Shown in pieces: positions 12,710-22,597 of a stretch of 64,000 nucleotides of DNA. The stretch spans positions 177,947,131 to 178,011,130 of the forward strand of contig OZ023264.1 of the NCBI GenBank assembly GCA_964006375.1. Direction: 5' to 3'. The notes below the pieces were generated by a model, which was not told where the DNA came from, did no database searches, and was given only the letters and a program-made list of their open reading frames with translations. Every line of letters starts with the position of its first letter. Positions within the stretch are counted from its first letter, which is position 1. Position numbers and translations under genes: made by a program. The DNA comes from Tillus elongatus (Eukaryota; Arthropoda; Insecta; Coleoptera; Cleridae).

Positions 12710-12903
12710 TAATGCCAACCTCTGTGTTGAGGTGATAGGAAAATGTGTCTCTGATGTCACGGGTTGAAGCTTCGATTCTCAGTCATTCTTCACTTTTGCA
12801 TTTGAGTTGATATAATTACATTAACCGAGGTTCCAGCATTGTGCTTGTAAGAATTCAATGTCTGCACGTTTCGCCTCTCCTAGATGGTGTGAGTGCGCCT
12901 AAA
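12710..12903 (+). mobile_element. Diverged tRNA-derived SINE copy
   Basis: The block ACCGAGGTTCCAGCATTGTG followed by AATTCAATGTCTGCACGTTTCGCC matches the body of the SINE seen at 46446, 47144 and 62829. The tRNA-like head (about 12716-12785) is only recognisable as a degenerate GGGTTGAAGCTTCGATTCTC, so the polymerase III B box is damaged. The 3' half is missing, and the copy stops at a (TA)n run. Confidence 0.65.
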
Positions 12904-12908
12904 ACTTT

Positions 12909-12909
<1 letters not shown>

Positions 12910-12984
<75 letters not shown>
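12910..12984. repeat. (TA)n microsatellite, left flank of the palindrome
   Basis: A TA run that ends exactly where the inverted terminus CAGAGTGTTCTAAAAG of the mariner-like element starts. This fits insertion into a TA target. Confidence 0.95.
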
Positions 12985-12988
<4 letters not shown>

Positions 12989-13491
12989 GTGTTCTAAAAG
13001 TTGTAAATCAAACGTCACATAAAGATAGGCTAGCTCAAGTCCTTTCAGAAAAACCCAATATGATCTTATTAAAAAGTTTACGGTTTTCACGGTATGGACA
13101 ATTTTATGAAAAAAATGAAAGTTGTTAATTTTTGAGGTATTTTGCCCCCCCACATGCAGAAAAAACATTTCCGGGATGTGACTTTTGTGCCTGTTAATCC
13201 TCGATAATAGCGTTATCGAACCAATCTGAAATATTTTGCATTATTCGAAAAAAAAAATGTAAAGCGGGCTTTTCTTCCACAATTTTTAAAACATTTGGAA
13301 TAAACCTCCGAACTAAAAAAAAAATTGTTAGTAAAATTTACTGGCTTATAATTTCAAAAACTTCCCTGTTTTATGGAGATTCTAAAATGGTATAAAATAA
13401 TATCAATATCTCTTAAAAGGAATTCACTGTCGACGATTGAAAGTAAATTTGGAAGTGAAATCAGCTAGCTAATAAATAAAAATAAACAGAT

Positions 13492-14053
13492 TTAGACATT
13501 TACAAAAATTATTCTATTCATAAGAAATGCTCTATTTGACGGCCATTCTGTCTTATACATAAACGTTATCGCCTTAGGAATGATCTTCTTAGTTTTCTTA
13601 GACTGCTTCGTGAAATTTCTTGAGCTGCTGTTCTGATTCTTTGACGTCCACCTGCCCGGGTATGTCTGTTTCAAGTATTACCTTACTGCTAAGGCAGAGT
13701 GGGCTGGGCATCCATCATTTTAAAGCCACATTGTTCTCCGAAGTTCTAATGGGGTGTCTTCCAGCAGTTCCAATTTTCCAACTATGAAGGTTATGGAGGT
13801 TCATGTAACAAATCATTTGTGAATGCTGACTCGCCACTCCATGAAACTTTATCGAAGAAATTGGGATCTTGTATAATTTTTCTTAACATAATTTCGCAAA
13901 ATCGCTTCCGCCTTGCGTATTCACGCAGTTCCAAAATTTGGACCGTCTGAATATGGTACCCATACCTTTTTAAAATTATATGAGTAGTAGACGTTGAGAC
14001 ACCAGTTCGTCTCTGTACTTTCCGCGTCGAGGTACCAGGTTCTTCGATAACAG
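13492..14053 (-). pseudogene. Mariner-like transposase remnant, left arm
   Basis: The minus-strand reading gives GVSTSTTHIILKRYGYH, VQILELREYAK, NDGCPAHSALAV and QTYPGRW, all seen also in the right arm. The D of NDG corresponds to the second catalytic Asp of a mariner-type DDE/D transposase. Stops, frameshifts and a missing middle make it non-functional. Confidence 0.8.
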
Positions 14054-14063
14054 CGCTGTTAGA

Positions 14064-14925
14064 ATGCCTGGCATCGATCGTGTTGATCGAACTGGACGAC
14101 TGGGAACTGCAGACGAGGTTGCTGCCCTGGATGCTGTTATCGAAGAACCTGGTACCTCGACGCGGAAAGTACAGAGACGAACTGGTGTCTCAACACCTAC
14201 TACTCATATAATTTAAAAAAAAAGGTATGAGTACCATATTCCGACAGTCCAAATTTTGAAACTGCGTGAATACGCAAAGCGCAAGCGATTTTGTGAGATT
14301 ACCTATGTTAAGAAAAATCATACAAGATCCCAGTTTCTTTGATAAAGTTTTATAGAGTGGCGAGTCAGCATGTAATAATGATTTGTTACATAACTTTCAT
14401 AGTTGGAAAATTGAAGATCCACATGAGTTCACAGAGGATCGGTCCCAGAATCAATTTAAGATAAATCCCTGGGCCGGTATTTTTAACGGAACACTTTTAG
14501 GACCAGTGGAACTGCGCCCTACGTTAAATGGCCAAAGATATTTGGCGTTCTTACAAAACAATTTGCCAGAACCACTGTAACACACCCCATTAGAACTTCG
14601 GAGAACAATGTGGCTTCAAAATGATGGATGCCCATCCCACTCTGCCTTAGCAGTAAGGCAATACTTGAATCAGACATACCCGGGCAGGTGGACGTCAAAG
14701 GATCAGAACAGCAGCTCAATAAATTTTACGAAGCAGTCTAAGAAGACTAAGAGGATCGTTCCAAAGACGATATCGTTTATATATAAGACAGAATGGCCGT
14801 CAAATAGAGCATCTGTCATGAATAGAATATTTTTTGTAAATGTCACAATCTGTTTATTTTTATTTATTAGCTACCTGAGTTCCCTTCCAAATTACTTTCA
14901 ATCGTCGACAGTGAATTACTTTTAA
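14064..14925 (+). pseudogene. Mariner-like transposase remnant, right arm
   Basis: The reading starts at 14064 in the spacer (MPGIDRVDRTGRLGTADEVA, the helix-turn-helix linker of this family) and goes on with DAVIEEPGTSTRKVQRRTGV. After frameshifts near 14215-14340 it resumes with INPWAGIFNGTLLGPVEL and LQNDGCPSHSALAVRQYL (second catalytic Asp). The usual PPRSPDL motif after PGRW is missing, so the third catalytic residue cannot be found. It cannot encode an active enzyme. Confidence 0.8.
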
Positions 14926-15358
14926 AAGATATTTATAATATTTTATACCATTTTAAAATCTCCACAAAACGGAGAAGTTTTTGAAATTAAGAGCCAGTAA
15001 ATTTGACTAAAATTTTTTTCAGTACGGAGGTTTATTCCAAATTTAAGAAAATTGGGGAAGAAAACTCTGATTTTTATTTATTTTTCTTCAGATTTTCTGA
15101 ATAGTAATACAAAATATTTCAGACTGGTTAGATAACGCTGTTATAGAGGATTAACAGGCACAAAAATCACATTCCTAAATTGTTTTTTCTGCATGTGGGG
15201 GTGGAAAAATACGTTAAAATTTGACAAATTTAATTTTTTCATAAACTTGTCAATATCTTGAAAACCGTAAACTTTTTGATAAGATCATCTTGAGTTTTTC
15301 TGAAAGGGCTTGAGCTAGCCTATCTTTATGTGACGTTTGATTTACGACTTTTGGGACA

Positions 15359-15360
<2 letters not shown>

Positions 15361-15429
<69 letters not shown>
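15361..15429. repeat. (TA)n microsatellite, right flank of the palindrome
   Basis: A TA run beginning immediately after the GGGACACC right terminus of the mariner-like palindrome. Confidence 0.95.
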
Positions 15430-15431
<2 letters not shown>

Positions 15432-15481
15432 TATTACACTAACAATTACCAAAATTTTAGAAAATGAACCTTTCAGGAAAT

Positions 15482-15595
15482 AAATTAACTTTCCAACAAG
15501 ATGGTGCGGCTCCACAAAAGACTCCCAGAAGTGTGGTGTGGTTTGTTAGATCACCTGATCTAAGTCGCTTGGATATTTTTATTAGGAACACTTAA
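15482..15595 (+). pseudogene. Second mariner-like transposase fragment
   Basis: The plus-strand frame reads TFQQDGAAPQKTPRSVV and then WFVRSPDLSRLDIF. These are the second (QDGA) and third (SPDL..LD) catalytic neighbourhoods of a mariner-type transposase. About 20-25 residues between them, including the usual PGRWIGR region, are deleted. It is separate from the palindrome and closer to the SETMAR-type C-terminus. Confidence 0.75.
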
Positions 15596-15817
15596 AGGCT
15601 AAAGTTCCTGCTCTCAACCTTAAAATCTAGAAATGTTTGGAAATGCCGATTATTAACATCCGATGTTTGCGTAATTATCAGAGCAAAATTTAAATCACTG
15701 TATGAAAGTTTGTGAAGGTAATCGTCGGCAATACTATCTCACTAACTTAGACATTTCTGTTGTAATTGTTTTTTTTTGTACTGGTGATAAATTAACATTT
15801 TTTTTAAAACTACATTG

Positions 15818-15851
15818 CGTTCACGGGCGGATTCAGAAGTGTTCGGACGTC
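15818..15851 (+). promoter_or_regulatory. Putative internal promoter with DPE-like GGACGT
   Basis: GGACGTC lies at 15845-15851. If transcription starts at 15818 (the last base of the duplication, or the first base of the element), GGACG falls at +28 to +32, where Drosophila I, jockey, F and Doc elements carry their downstream promoter element. The position comes from the sequence; the function is inferred from that known family feature. Confidence 0.5.
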
Positions 15852-15904
15852 TGATCGTAGCATGAAAATTTTAAGTGCGTTCTTAGTGAAAACAAATAAG
15901 TATT

Positions 15905-17476
15905 ATGAGCCTTAATAAAGACATTAAAGTTGATCCACCAGATAAGGCCAAAGAACATGACACATGGATGGACATAGAAGACGATACGGTGACAAAAAAA
16001 ACAGGAATAGGAGAAGAAAATGAACAGATACACTCAAATACACAATCACAAAATAGAAACCTATTATTAAAAAATCCACAGATTACACATAATACACAGA
16101 CACAAATTACACTACCACATAATATTAGAAGGGAACAGGTAAGCGAAGAATTATTAATTAATCCAGTAATTTTAAATCAAAATTCTTTCCACAACTCTCA
16201 ATTAATATCGCAGTCGGGTTTATCAGCTCTTGGCAGCACGGGCTTATCACAAGAAAAAGAGAAGGTCACGGAAGAAACAAACCAAAATATAAATAATCAA
16301 TTATTCCCAAAACAAAAATATTTATATCGAACAGCTGATACAGGGCCATACATAGTCTACGTACAAAATAAAAACGGAAATGTAGGTCGGTTGCATAGAA
16401 TAGGAGTAGCAAGGTTAATTAGGAATTGCGAGCCAGATATACAGGACTCTATCAATTGTATAGCTAGTGTAGGCATTAATAAATTAAAAATTGAATTTTC
16501 AACCGCATCTAGCGCCAATAAATTAATAAATTCAAAGGAACTATCCAACAAGGATTACGAAGCATACATGCCCCAATATTTAGCAAGAAGGCAAGGTATA
16601 ATTAAACACGTCGATGTGGATATTTCAGAAACAGAGTTAAAAGAACTTATTAAACCAAGATATGGCAACATTGTAGAAGTGTTAGACGTTCGGCGTATGA
16701 ATCGTAGAGTGTTTCAAGACGGGAAGTTGAACTTTATTCCTACACAAACAATATTAGTGTCATTCAAAGGTAAAGTACTGCCTACACAGATAGTTATAGA
16801 AAAATTAATATTTGATGTAGAGCCTTATGTACAACGAGTTGTACAATGTCTAAAATGCTTAAGATACGGTCACATTAGCGCGCAATGTAAGGGTCGCGAG
16901 AGATGCAAGAGATGCGGTGGTGAACATGACAACAAAAATTGCACATCACAGGAACCGCCAAAATGTGTTGTTTGCACAGGAGAACACGAAGCCACAAACC
17001 GACAACTTTGCCCAGAATTTAGTAGACAAAAAAATATAAAAATTATTATGGGTAAAGAAAATGTTTCATACAAGGAAGCTATTAGGAAATACGAGTCTAG
17101 TTATTCAGGCGTTTTAAAAACGGTGCAAGGATCATCAAATACCAGTGGCGATAGCAAGACCGGACACTATTTTACACAAATAAAAAGAAAACGAGCAACC
17201 GTCTCCACACCAGAGGGAAGTATAAGTCCAACGTTAGAAGCGCATAGACAAATTATACATTTCCCACCACTTCCATCTAAACCCATTCAGAATCCTTATT
17301 CTCCACAATACTCCAGGAAAAGGTTAGGTAATAGCAGTGATTCCAATTTTAATTCATGCACAGTTTTGTTACATAGTTTAAGAGACTTGGTAAATAATCA
17401 AAATAAAACATTTTCATATGAAGAGTTAAGGGAAAAGGTTAAATTTATATTAAGTCAAAATTCACACCCATTATAA
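15905..17476 (+). CDS. ORF1 Gag-like RNA-binding protein of the I-type element
   Basis: This frame of 523 residues is the probable RNA-binding, particle-forming protein of the retrotransposon. Residues about 1-135 are polar and rich in N, Q and T. Residues about 135-310 look like the structured RRM-like region common in such proteins. A zinc-knuckle cluster starts near residue 315: CLKCLRYGHISAQC (C-x2-C-x4-H-x4-C), CKRCGGEHDNKNC, then CVVCTGEHEATNRQLC. The tail after residue 400 is basic and disordered. The ATG at 15905 is the first in frame. A 17-codon upstream ORF (15862-15915) overlaps it in another frame. The stop overlaps the ORF2 start in TAATG. Confidence 0.9.
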   Translation: MSLNKDIKVDPPDKAKEHDTWMDIEDDTVTKKTGIGEENEQIHSNTQSQNRNLLLKNPQITHNTQTQITLPHNIRREQVSEELLINPVILNQNSFHNSQLISQSGLSALGSTGLSQEKEKVTEETNQNINNQLFPKQKYLYRTADTGPYIVYVQNKNGNVGRLHRIGVARLIRNCEPDIQDSINCIASVGINKLKIEFSTASSANKLINSKELSNKDYEAYMPQYLARRQGIIKHVDVDISETELKELIKPRYGNIVEVLDVRRMNRRVFQDGKLNFIPTQTILVSFKGKVLPTQIVIEKLIFDVEPYVQRVVQCLKCLRYGHISAQCKGRERCKRCGGEHDNKNCTSQEPPKCVVCTGEHEATNRQLCPEFSRQKNIKIIMGKENVSYKEAIRKYESSYSGVLKTVQGSSNTSGDSKTGHYFTQIKRKRATVSTPEGSISPTLEAHRQIIHFPPLPSKPIQNPYSPQYSRKRLGNSSDSNFNSCTVLLHSLRDLVNNQNKTFSYEELREKVKFILSQNSHPL

Positions 17477-20400
17477 TGCAATGGAATGCACGGTCAGTGG
17501 TTTCAAATAAAGGTGAATTTGAGAAATTTATTTTTGATTATGACGTAACGGTAGCATTGATATGCGAGACGTGGCTAAAAAATAATGTAAATTTTAGAAT
17601 AAAAGGGTTTAACACAATCCGAAAAGACAGAGACGATGGATGGGGTGGAGTAGCCATCCTGATAAAAAATAGTTTATTTTTTACTGAATTATCAAATTTT
17701 CATAATATTAGTGGAGTTATGTGTATAGGTGCAAAAATTAAGTTAAATAAATGCAAAAGCATAAATTTTTATTCATTATATGTCAAGCCCAATTTAAGCA
17801 TAACAAAAGAGGAGTGGGAAGATTTCTTTTCCAGTTTGGAAAAACCATTCGTTGTAGGGGGGGACTTTAACAGTCATAATTTTGCCTGGGGTTGCAACTG
17901 GAATGATAGCAAAGGAAATAATCTTTTGGCTGCGGTAGAGGATAGTCATTTGGTTTTTCTAAATTCAGGTGAAGAGACACTTGTTCGCTGTCCTGGCTCA
18001 AGTAATATGTCGGCCGTTGACTTGACCATAGTTTCGGCTGACATAGCCGCGGATTTTGAGTGGAGCGTAAATGAAGACACATTAGGGTCAGATCATTATG
18101 CTATTGTGTATAAAATAAATTGTAGTATCTCAAATACCACTTACAATAATAACATGGAACACATTCCAAATACGCAAAGGCGAAGTCAATTTAATTTGAG
18201 AAGGGCAGACTGGCAACTGTTTTCTTTAGTGATATCCGAGGAAACCGAAGATATCGAAAATGTTGAATATAATAATTTTATTTCAAAAATCGAAAGCGCC
18301 GCAAATAAATCGATACCACTGAAGAGGGTATTTGCAGGTCAGTTCTTTTCAAAGGTGTGGTGGAATTCAGAATGTAAATTAGCAATATCTAATAAAAAGG
18401 CAGCATATAGAAGATATAAAAACAATCCCACGAAAGACAATTATGAACAATATAATAGATCAGTGGCCATCACTAAAAGAACTATACTAAACAGCAAAAG
18501 AATTACCTGGAGGGATTTTTGCCAAAAATTGAATAGAAACACCCCAATAAAAGAAGTATGGTCACATATAAGGAAGATAAGTAGTACGTTATCAACACCC
18601 CGGAGTACTTTGACTACCGAAGCAATAGCAGAAGAGCTACTAAATAAATTGGCACCATCCTGGGTACCGCAGCTTCAAGAGATTGATCAACACACAATAC
18701 CAAGCACAGAAGGGCACCCACTCTCAAAAAAGTTCACCATTGACGAATTACAGAAGGCCGTCCAAGATAAGAAATTATCGACTCCAGGATTTGACAACAT
18801 TCACTATGCAATGCTAAGCAACTTACCACTGGAACAGAAGCATATCCTTCTTAAGATAATTAATGATATATGGAAGAGTGGTAATATACCACAATCCTGG
18901 AAAACGCACATAATGATTACGTTTTTGAAAGCCGGGCGAGACCCACAACTCTTAAATTCGTACCGGACAATATCCTTGGCTTCCTGTGTACTTAAGACAC
19001 TCGAAAGAATGATTAAACACCGATTAGTGAGGTGGTTAGAATTAAATGACAAGATTCCAAATACGCAACTAGGCTTTAGAAGAGGGTATTCAACGGAAGA
19101 AAGTGTCGCCCATTTAGTAACAGACATTAACACTTCCTTTACCAGCAAAAAGTCTGTAACAGCCGCCTTCATAGACATAGAGAGTGCATACGACAACGTG
19201 TGCTTAAACATATTGACCCAAAGAATGTGCAGCATTGGTATACCCAGTAGTTTTGCTCATAGGATAGTACGCCTATATGAAAACCGCATCATTTACTTAC
19301 AAGTAAAGGACAAACTGGTAGGACCAAGATTATTGAATAAAGGCTTACCTCAAGGGTGTATACTGAGTCCAGTACTTTATTTAATTTACACAATCCCCAT
19401 TGACCAGATCATAGGCAACGAAGTAAACGTATTGCAATATGCAGACGATATATGTCTATATGTCAAAAAATGCGAAGTAAATGAAGGCTTCAGTAAACTT
19501 AATGATGCAATGAATAGTTTGAATAACTGGACGGAAGCTAATGGTCTAAGTATATCAGCCTATAAAAGCAAAGTATGTGTATTCAACAAAAAACACGCTA
19601 ATCCAACATCCAGTGTTGTTTTAGGCGATAAGATTCTACCAGTACATAACACGGTAACATTTTTAGGCATAGTTCTGGATAGAAAACTCCTGTGGAAAGA
19701 TCACATAAGCACTATTATAGCAAGAACCGAAAAGGGGATAAACATATTAAGAGTACTAGCTGGCAAAGCCTGGGGTGCAGATCCAGATATCGCATTAATG
19801 ATATATAGATCGTTCATCAGATCAATAATAGATTATGGATCCATTTTGTATAACCAAGCAGCAAAAACTCATCTTAAAAAGCTCGAAGTTGTCCAGAACA
19901 AATGCTTGAGAACTTGCATAGGCGCCCTAAACAGCACACCAATTTGTAGCCTGTTAGCCGAGTGTTCCGAATCGCCAATCAACATTCGAAGGTCGATGCT
20001 GTCCACCAGGTTTTTATTGAAAATACATGCCAAACAAAGCAGTCTCATTAACAAGATATGCAATCTAAATGTTCTAGACCTTACACACCCATACTGGAAA
20101 AATAAGAAAGCTCCAGCATTGGTAGAAGAATATAGAGATATACTAATAAAGCTGCAAGATGACATATGGGTTGACAAATACAACAGCATTTATAGACTAC
20201 CAGAGAAAATTCCAGACACACCCATTATATTTCTGACAGACTATTCAATATTTCCGATAGAAGTGAGAAACAGACTATTTGATTTTGATTTGGAAAATAT
20301 GGTACCAGACAATTACATCCTGTTTACAGACGCCTCCAAGTTAGAGAAGAAAGTAGCATTGGCCATATGGGACCCACAAAAAGATCTTAGTAAAAATATG

Positions 20401-21174
20401 CAAGTAAAAGAACTGTTTCCTATATGCACTGCAGAGTTCATAGCTATAATAGAAGCATTAGATATTGCTAAGACCATTGACCATACCAACTTTGTAATTG
20501 TAACAGACAGTAAAAGTACACTTGAAAAGCTAGCCAAGTTAAATGTGACTTCACAGTGTAACTATTTGCATGAGATTTACACACGGAGGATTAATACCTT
20601 ACATAAACAAAATAAAAAAGTAACTTTGATTTGGGTTAAGGGACACTGTGGAATCGCAGGTAACGAGATTGCCGACAAACAGGCAAAAGAAGCATTGACT
20701 AGCGGCGTTATGTTAGATTACAAATATTTTTACAAGGATGTATACTCCTATGTGACATCACTGCACCAAAAAGAATGGCATGATCAATTTATTAGAGATA
20801 CGAATGGGGCATATTATAGGAGTATACAACCTACAATACCTAAAAAACCATGGTTCATCAAAAGCAACCTTAGCAGGCAAGAAATTAAAATTATATGTAG
20901 ACTTAGGTTTAATCATGCCCTTGTACCAAAACATCTATTTAAATTAAGGTTAGCTGATAGTCCGCTTTGTGGATGTGGTGAATTGGGTGACCCAGAGCAC
21001 ACCCTGCTGAATTGCAGCTTATCCGCAGCGTATATAACAACATTTGTAGACAAGGTTTGTGGGCTAAAAAGTGTACAAATACCATTTAATTTGCCGCAAC
21101 TACTAGAATCCAAAAACATTATAATATATAAATTAATCACCAACCATGTCAAATATCTAAAAATAAAGATATAG
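17476..21174 (+). CDS. ORF2: endonuclease, reverse transcriptase and RNase H polyprotein
   Basis: This frame of 1232 residues would cut the target, copy the RNA by target-primed reverse transcription and remove the template. An AP-type endonuclease fills residues 1-230 (QWNARS, ICETWL, GGDFNSHNFAWG, LGSDHYAIV). The reverse transcriptase spans about 430-720 (SYRTISLAS, TAAFIDIESAYDNV, GLPQGCILSPVLY, QYADDICLY). RNase H spans about 945-1080 with the full catalytic set (FTDASK, TAEFIAIIEAL, VTDSKST, GHCGIAGNEIAD). Near residue 1163 is a C-terminal CGCGELGDPEHTLLNC zinc-finger-like motif. No stop or frameshift is seen. YRT replaces the usual YRP in the finger motif. The start at 17476 is set by the TAATG overlap and lies right at the first endonuclease motif. 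Confidence 0.95.
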   Translation: MQWNARSVVSNKGEFEKFIFDYDVTVALICETWLKNNVNFRIKGFNTIRKDRDDGWGGVAILIKNSLFFTELSNFHNISGVMCIGAKIKLNKCKSINFYSLYVKPNLSITKEEWEDFFSSLEKPFVVGGDFNSHNFAWGCNWNDSKGNNLLAAVEDSHLVFLNSGEETLVRCPGSSNMSAVDLTIVSADIAADFEWSVNEDTLGSDHYAIVYKINCSISNTTYNNNMEHIPNTQRRSQFNLRRADWQLFSLVISEETEDIENVEYNNFISKIESAANKSIPLKRVFAGQFFSKVWWNSECKLAISNKKAAYRRYKNNPTKDNYEQYNRSVAITKRTILNSKRITWRDFCQKLNRNTPIKEVWSHIRKISSTLSTPRSTLTTEAIAEELLNKLAPSWVPQLQEIDQHTIPSTEGHPLSKKFTIDELQKAVQDKKLSTPGFDNIHYAMLSNLPLEQKHILLKIINDIWKSGNIPQSWKTHIMITFLKAGRDPQLLNSYRTISLASCVLKTLERMIKHRLVRWLELNDKIPNTQLGFRRGYSTEESVAHLVTDINTSFTSKKSVTAAFIDIESAYDNVCLNILTQRMCSIGIPSSFAHRIVRLYENRIIYLQVKDKLVGPRLLNKGLPQGCILSPVLYLIYTIPIDQIIGNEVNVLQYADDICLYVKKCEVNEGFSKLNDAMNSLNNWTEANGLSISAYKSKVCVFNKKHANPTSSVVLGDKILPVHNTVTFLGIVLDRKLLWKDHISTIIARTEKGINILRVLAGKAWGADPDIALMIYRSFIRSIIDYGSILYNQAAKTHLKKLEVVQNKCLRTCIGALNSTPICSLLAECSESPINIRRSMLSTRFLLKIHAKQSSLINKICNLNVLDLTHPYWKNKKAPALVEEYRDILIKLQDDIWVDKYNSIYRLPEKIPDTPIIFLTDYSIFPIEVRNRLFDFDLENMVPDNYILFTDASKLEKKVALAIWDPQKDLSKNMQVKELFPICTAEFIAIIEALDIAKTIDHTNFVIVTDSKSTLEKLAKLNVTSQCNYLHEIYTRRINTLHKQNKKVTLIWVKGHCGIAGNEIADKQAKEALTSGVMLDYKYFYKDVYSYVTSLHQKEWHDQFIRDTNGAYYRSIQPTIPKKPWFIKSNLSRQEIKIICRLRFNHALVPKHLFKLRLADSPLCGCGELGDPEHTLLNCSLSAAYITTFVDKVCGLKSVQIPFNLPQLLESKNIIIYKLITNHVKYLKIKI

Positions 21175-21684
21175 ATATACGTAGTGAATATTTAGTTTTA
21201 GGGGTAGGTGTGTGTATGAGGAGTGGGTACAGATGTGTGTACGTGTGGGTGCTTGTGTGAGTTGGAAACAATCTAATCAAATTAATTTAAGATCACTATA
21301 TGTATAGTTATATAAGTCACCTAATGTCTGTCCTAGTGTAATACCTTTACTTACCGTGGCCCTTCTGTGTTGTGGTAGATAAGTTGCTCTGACAGGCCCC
21401 AGGGCATGAAGATGTGTGTTCCCTGTCTGATATCCCTCAATAAAAATGATAAGGAAAAAATACTAATAGTTATGGCAATAATAGATGGTAAAATATGTAG
21501 TAGGTAATAAGTTTGTTAAAGTAGGTGTTGGGTAATGTGTAAAGTATAGTGATCTCATACACAGTTTGCTACACCCAATGAGGGTAGATATTAATTAACG
21601 GCGACATAGAAAGATCGAACGACAGTAATTGTGCGAATGGTTAACCTAAACCGCAGCCAGAAAAACCGAACAATGAATGAATGA
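21175..21684 (+). other. 3' UTR and tail of the I-type element
   Basis: This is non-coding between the ORF2 stop and the 3' target duplication. It contains GT-rich stretches near 21205-21260 and ends in short AATGA/ATGA repeats. The tail is of the simple-repeat kind seen in I-group elements rather than a long poly(A). Confidence 0.8.
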
Positions 21685-21697
21685 AAAACTACATTGC

Positions 21698-22330
21698 AGA
21701 TTCAGCTCGAAACACCCTATAATTAACGTAAATAATTTTTTCTCATATCGTGTATAATAACGAATATATCGGGCTTTACCGCAGAAATGCGTCACCTGTG
21801 TATGTGTAATTAGACAACATTGAAACTGATCCCGTATATGGGTTTTAGGGGTTCAAGTTCGCGCTCATTTGATGAAATCTTTTTAAAACTCATAAGTCGT
21901 GGTCTCTTCAATAAACAATTTTTTCTACGAAACTTTTATAAAATACAGACTATTAAACCATGAACTCTATAGCTGAAACTACTGCCAAATCATCAGAAAG
22001 AGCGTCTATTTGAAATGCATTTTCTGAAGTTATTTTAGTAAAATGAAGCACAATGATCGTGGAAGCTGAAAGTTAAGGCTTTGTAAGACACACTTATTAT
22101 GAAATTTTTTATACATGAGTAGTATTTGTTTCAAATTCGTTGTATAAAAATTGCAAATTCTGACGTTTCAAATCGCAGCTTTGACGTTTTAAAAAGAACA
22201 ATTATAAAATTTTCAAAATATTTTTCTGATGTTCTTGACCATTTCGCGTCAAGAAAACATAACTATTGTGTGTAATATTCAATTGGTTTTGTTAATCACC
22301 CAAAATATTTTGTTTACAAAACCGTTCTGC
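21698..22330 (+). repeat. GCAGCAAG-family long unit, right part of the insertion target
   Basis: The family blocks continue here: AACACCCTATAATTAACG, CGTGTATAATAACGAATATA, CTGATCCCGTATATGGGTT, CGCTCATTTGATGAAATC, AAATCATCAGAAAGAGCGTC and TGACGTTTCAAATCGCAGC. There is no TA tract, only a short GTGTATGTGT at the usual position. Confidence 0.65.
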
Positions 22331-22597
22331 TTACATATACACACAGACGCGCACACATCAACGATCTTGGGATTTTGCGATTTTTGAATTTAGAACGTTC
22401 TGACACGGATTTCTGTGCAAAGTTTTTTGCGATACGATACGACTTAAGAAAGCTCTACTAGTCGGTAAAACTCTTATTCAAGCAAAAGAATAGCCAACCT
22501 TAAGAGCTTTGATCAGAAGATCTCCGAAGGTTCCGAAAACGGAACATTCTCACCAGTAACCATTATACGGCGTTGCCATGATCAAGAAGACCCAGCC
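22331..22597 (+). other. Upstream debris of the Gypsy-type reverse transcriptase
   Basis: Short readable pieces (about 22480-22597) look like the linker that precedes reverse transcriptase in Gypsy elements, but they are broken by several stops. No certain motif is seen. Confidence 0.3.

Larger units (their letters stand above)
12985..15360. mobile_element. Mariner-like element rearranged into a giant palindrome
   Basis: The left arm (12985-14053) and right arm (14134-15360) are inverted copies of each other around an 80-bp spacer. The outer ends pair GTGTTCTAAAAGTTGTAAATC with its inverse at about 15340-15360. The inner ends pair GGTACCAGGTTCTTCGATAA (14031-14050) with 14137-14156. Both arms carry the C-terminal half of the same transposase, in opposite directions. 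The left arm lacks about 170 bp that the right arm keeps (around 14410-14560). Both ends abut (TA)n tracts. Confidence 0.85.
15806..21697 (+). mobile_element. Full-length I-type non-LTR retrotransposon with target duplication
   Basis: The element lies between two exact copies of AAAACTACATTGC (15806-15818 and 21685-21697), a 13-bp target-site duplication. It has a short 5' leader (about 86 bp), ORF1 (15905-17476), ORF2 (17476-21174), a 510-bp 3' UTR and a tail of ATGA/AATG repeats (21672-21684) instead of plain poly(A). ORF1 carries zinc knuckles. ORF2 carries endonuclease, reverse transcriptase and RNase H in the order of the I group. Both frames are open and the catalytic residues are present. 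It was inserted into a GCAGCAAG-family repeat, whose AGCTCGAAACACCCTATAAT block continues at 21704. Confidence 0.92.

Noticed and set aside
18804..19235. 143-codon minus-strand frame and other minus frames within 15905-21174
   Set aside because: Antisense shadows of the I-type ORFs; no motif of their own.
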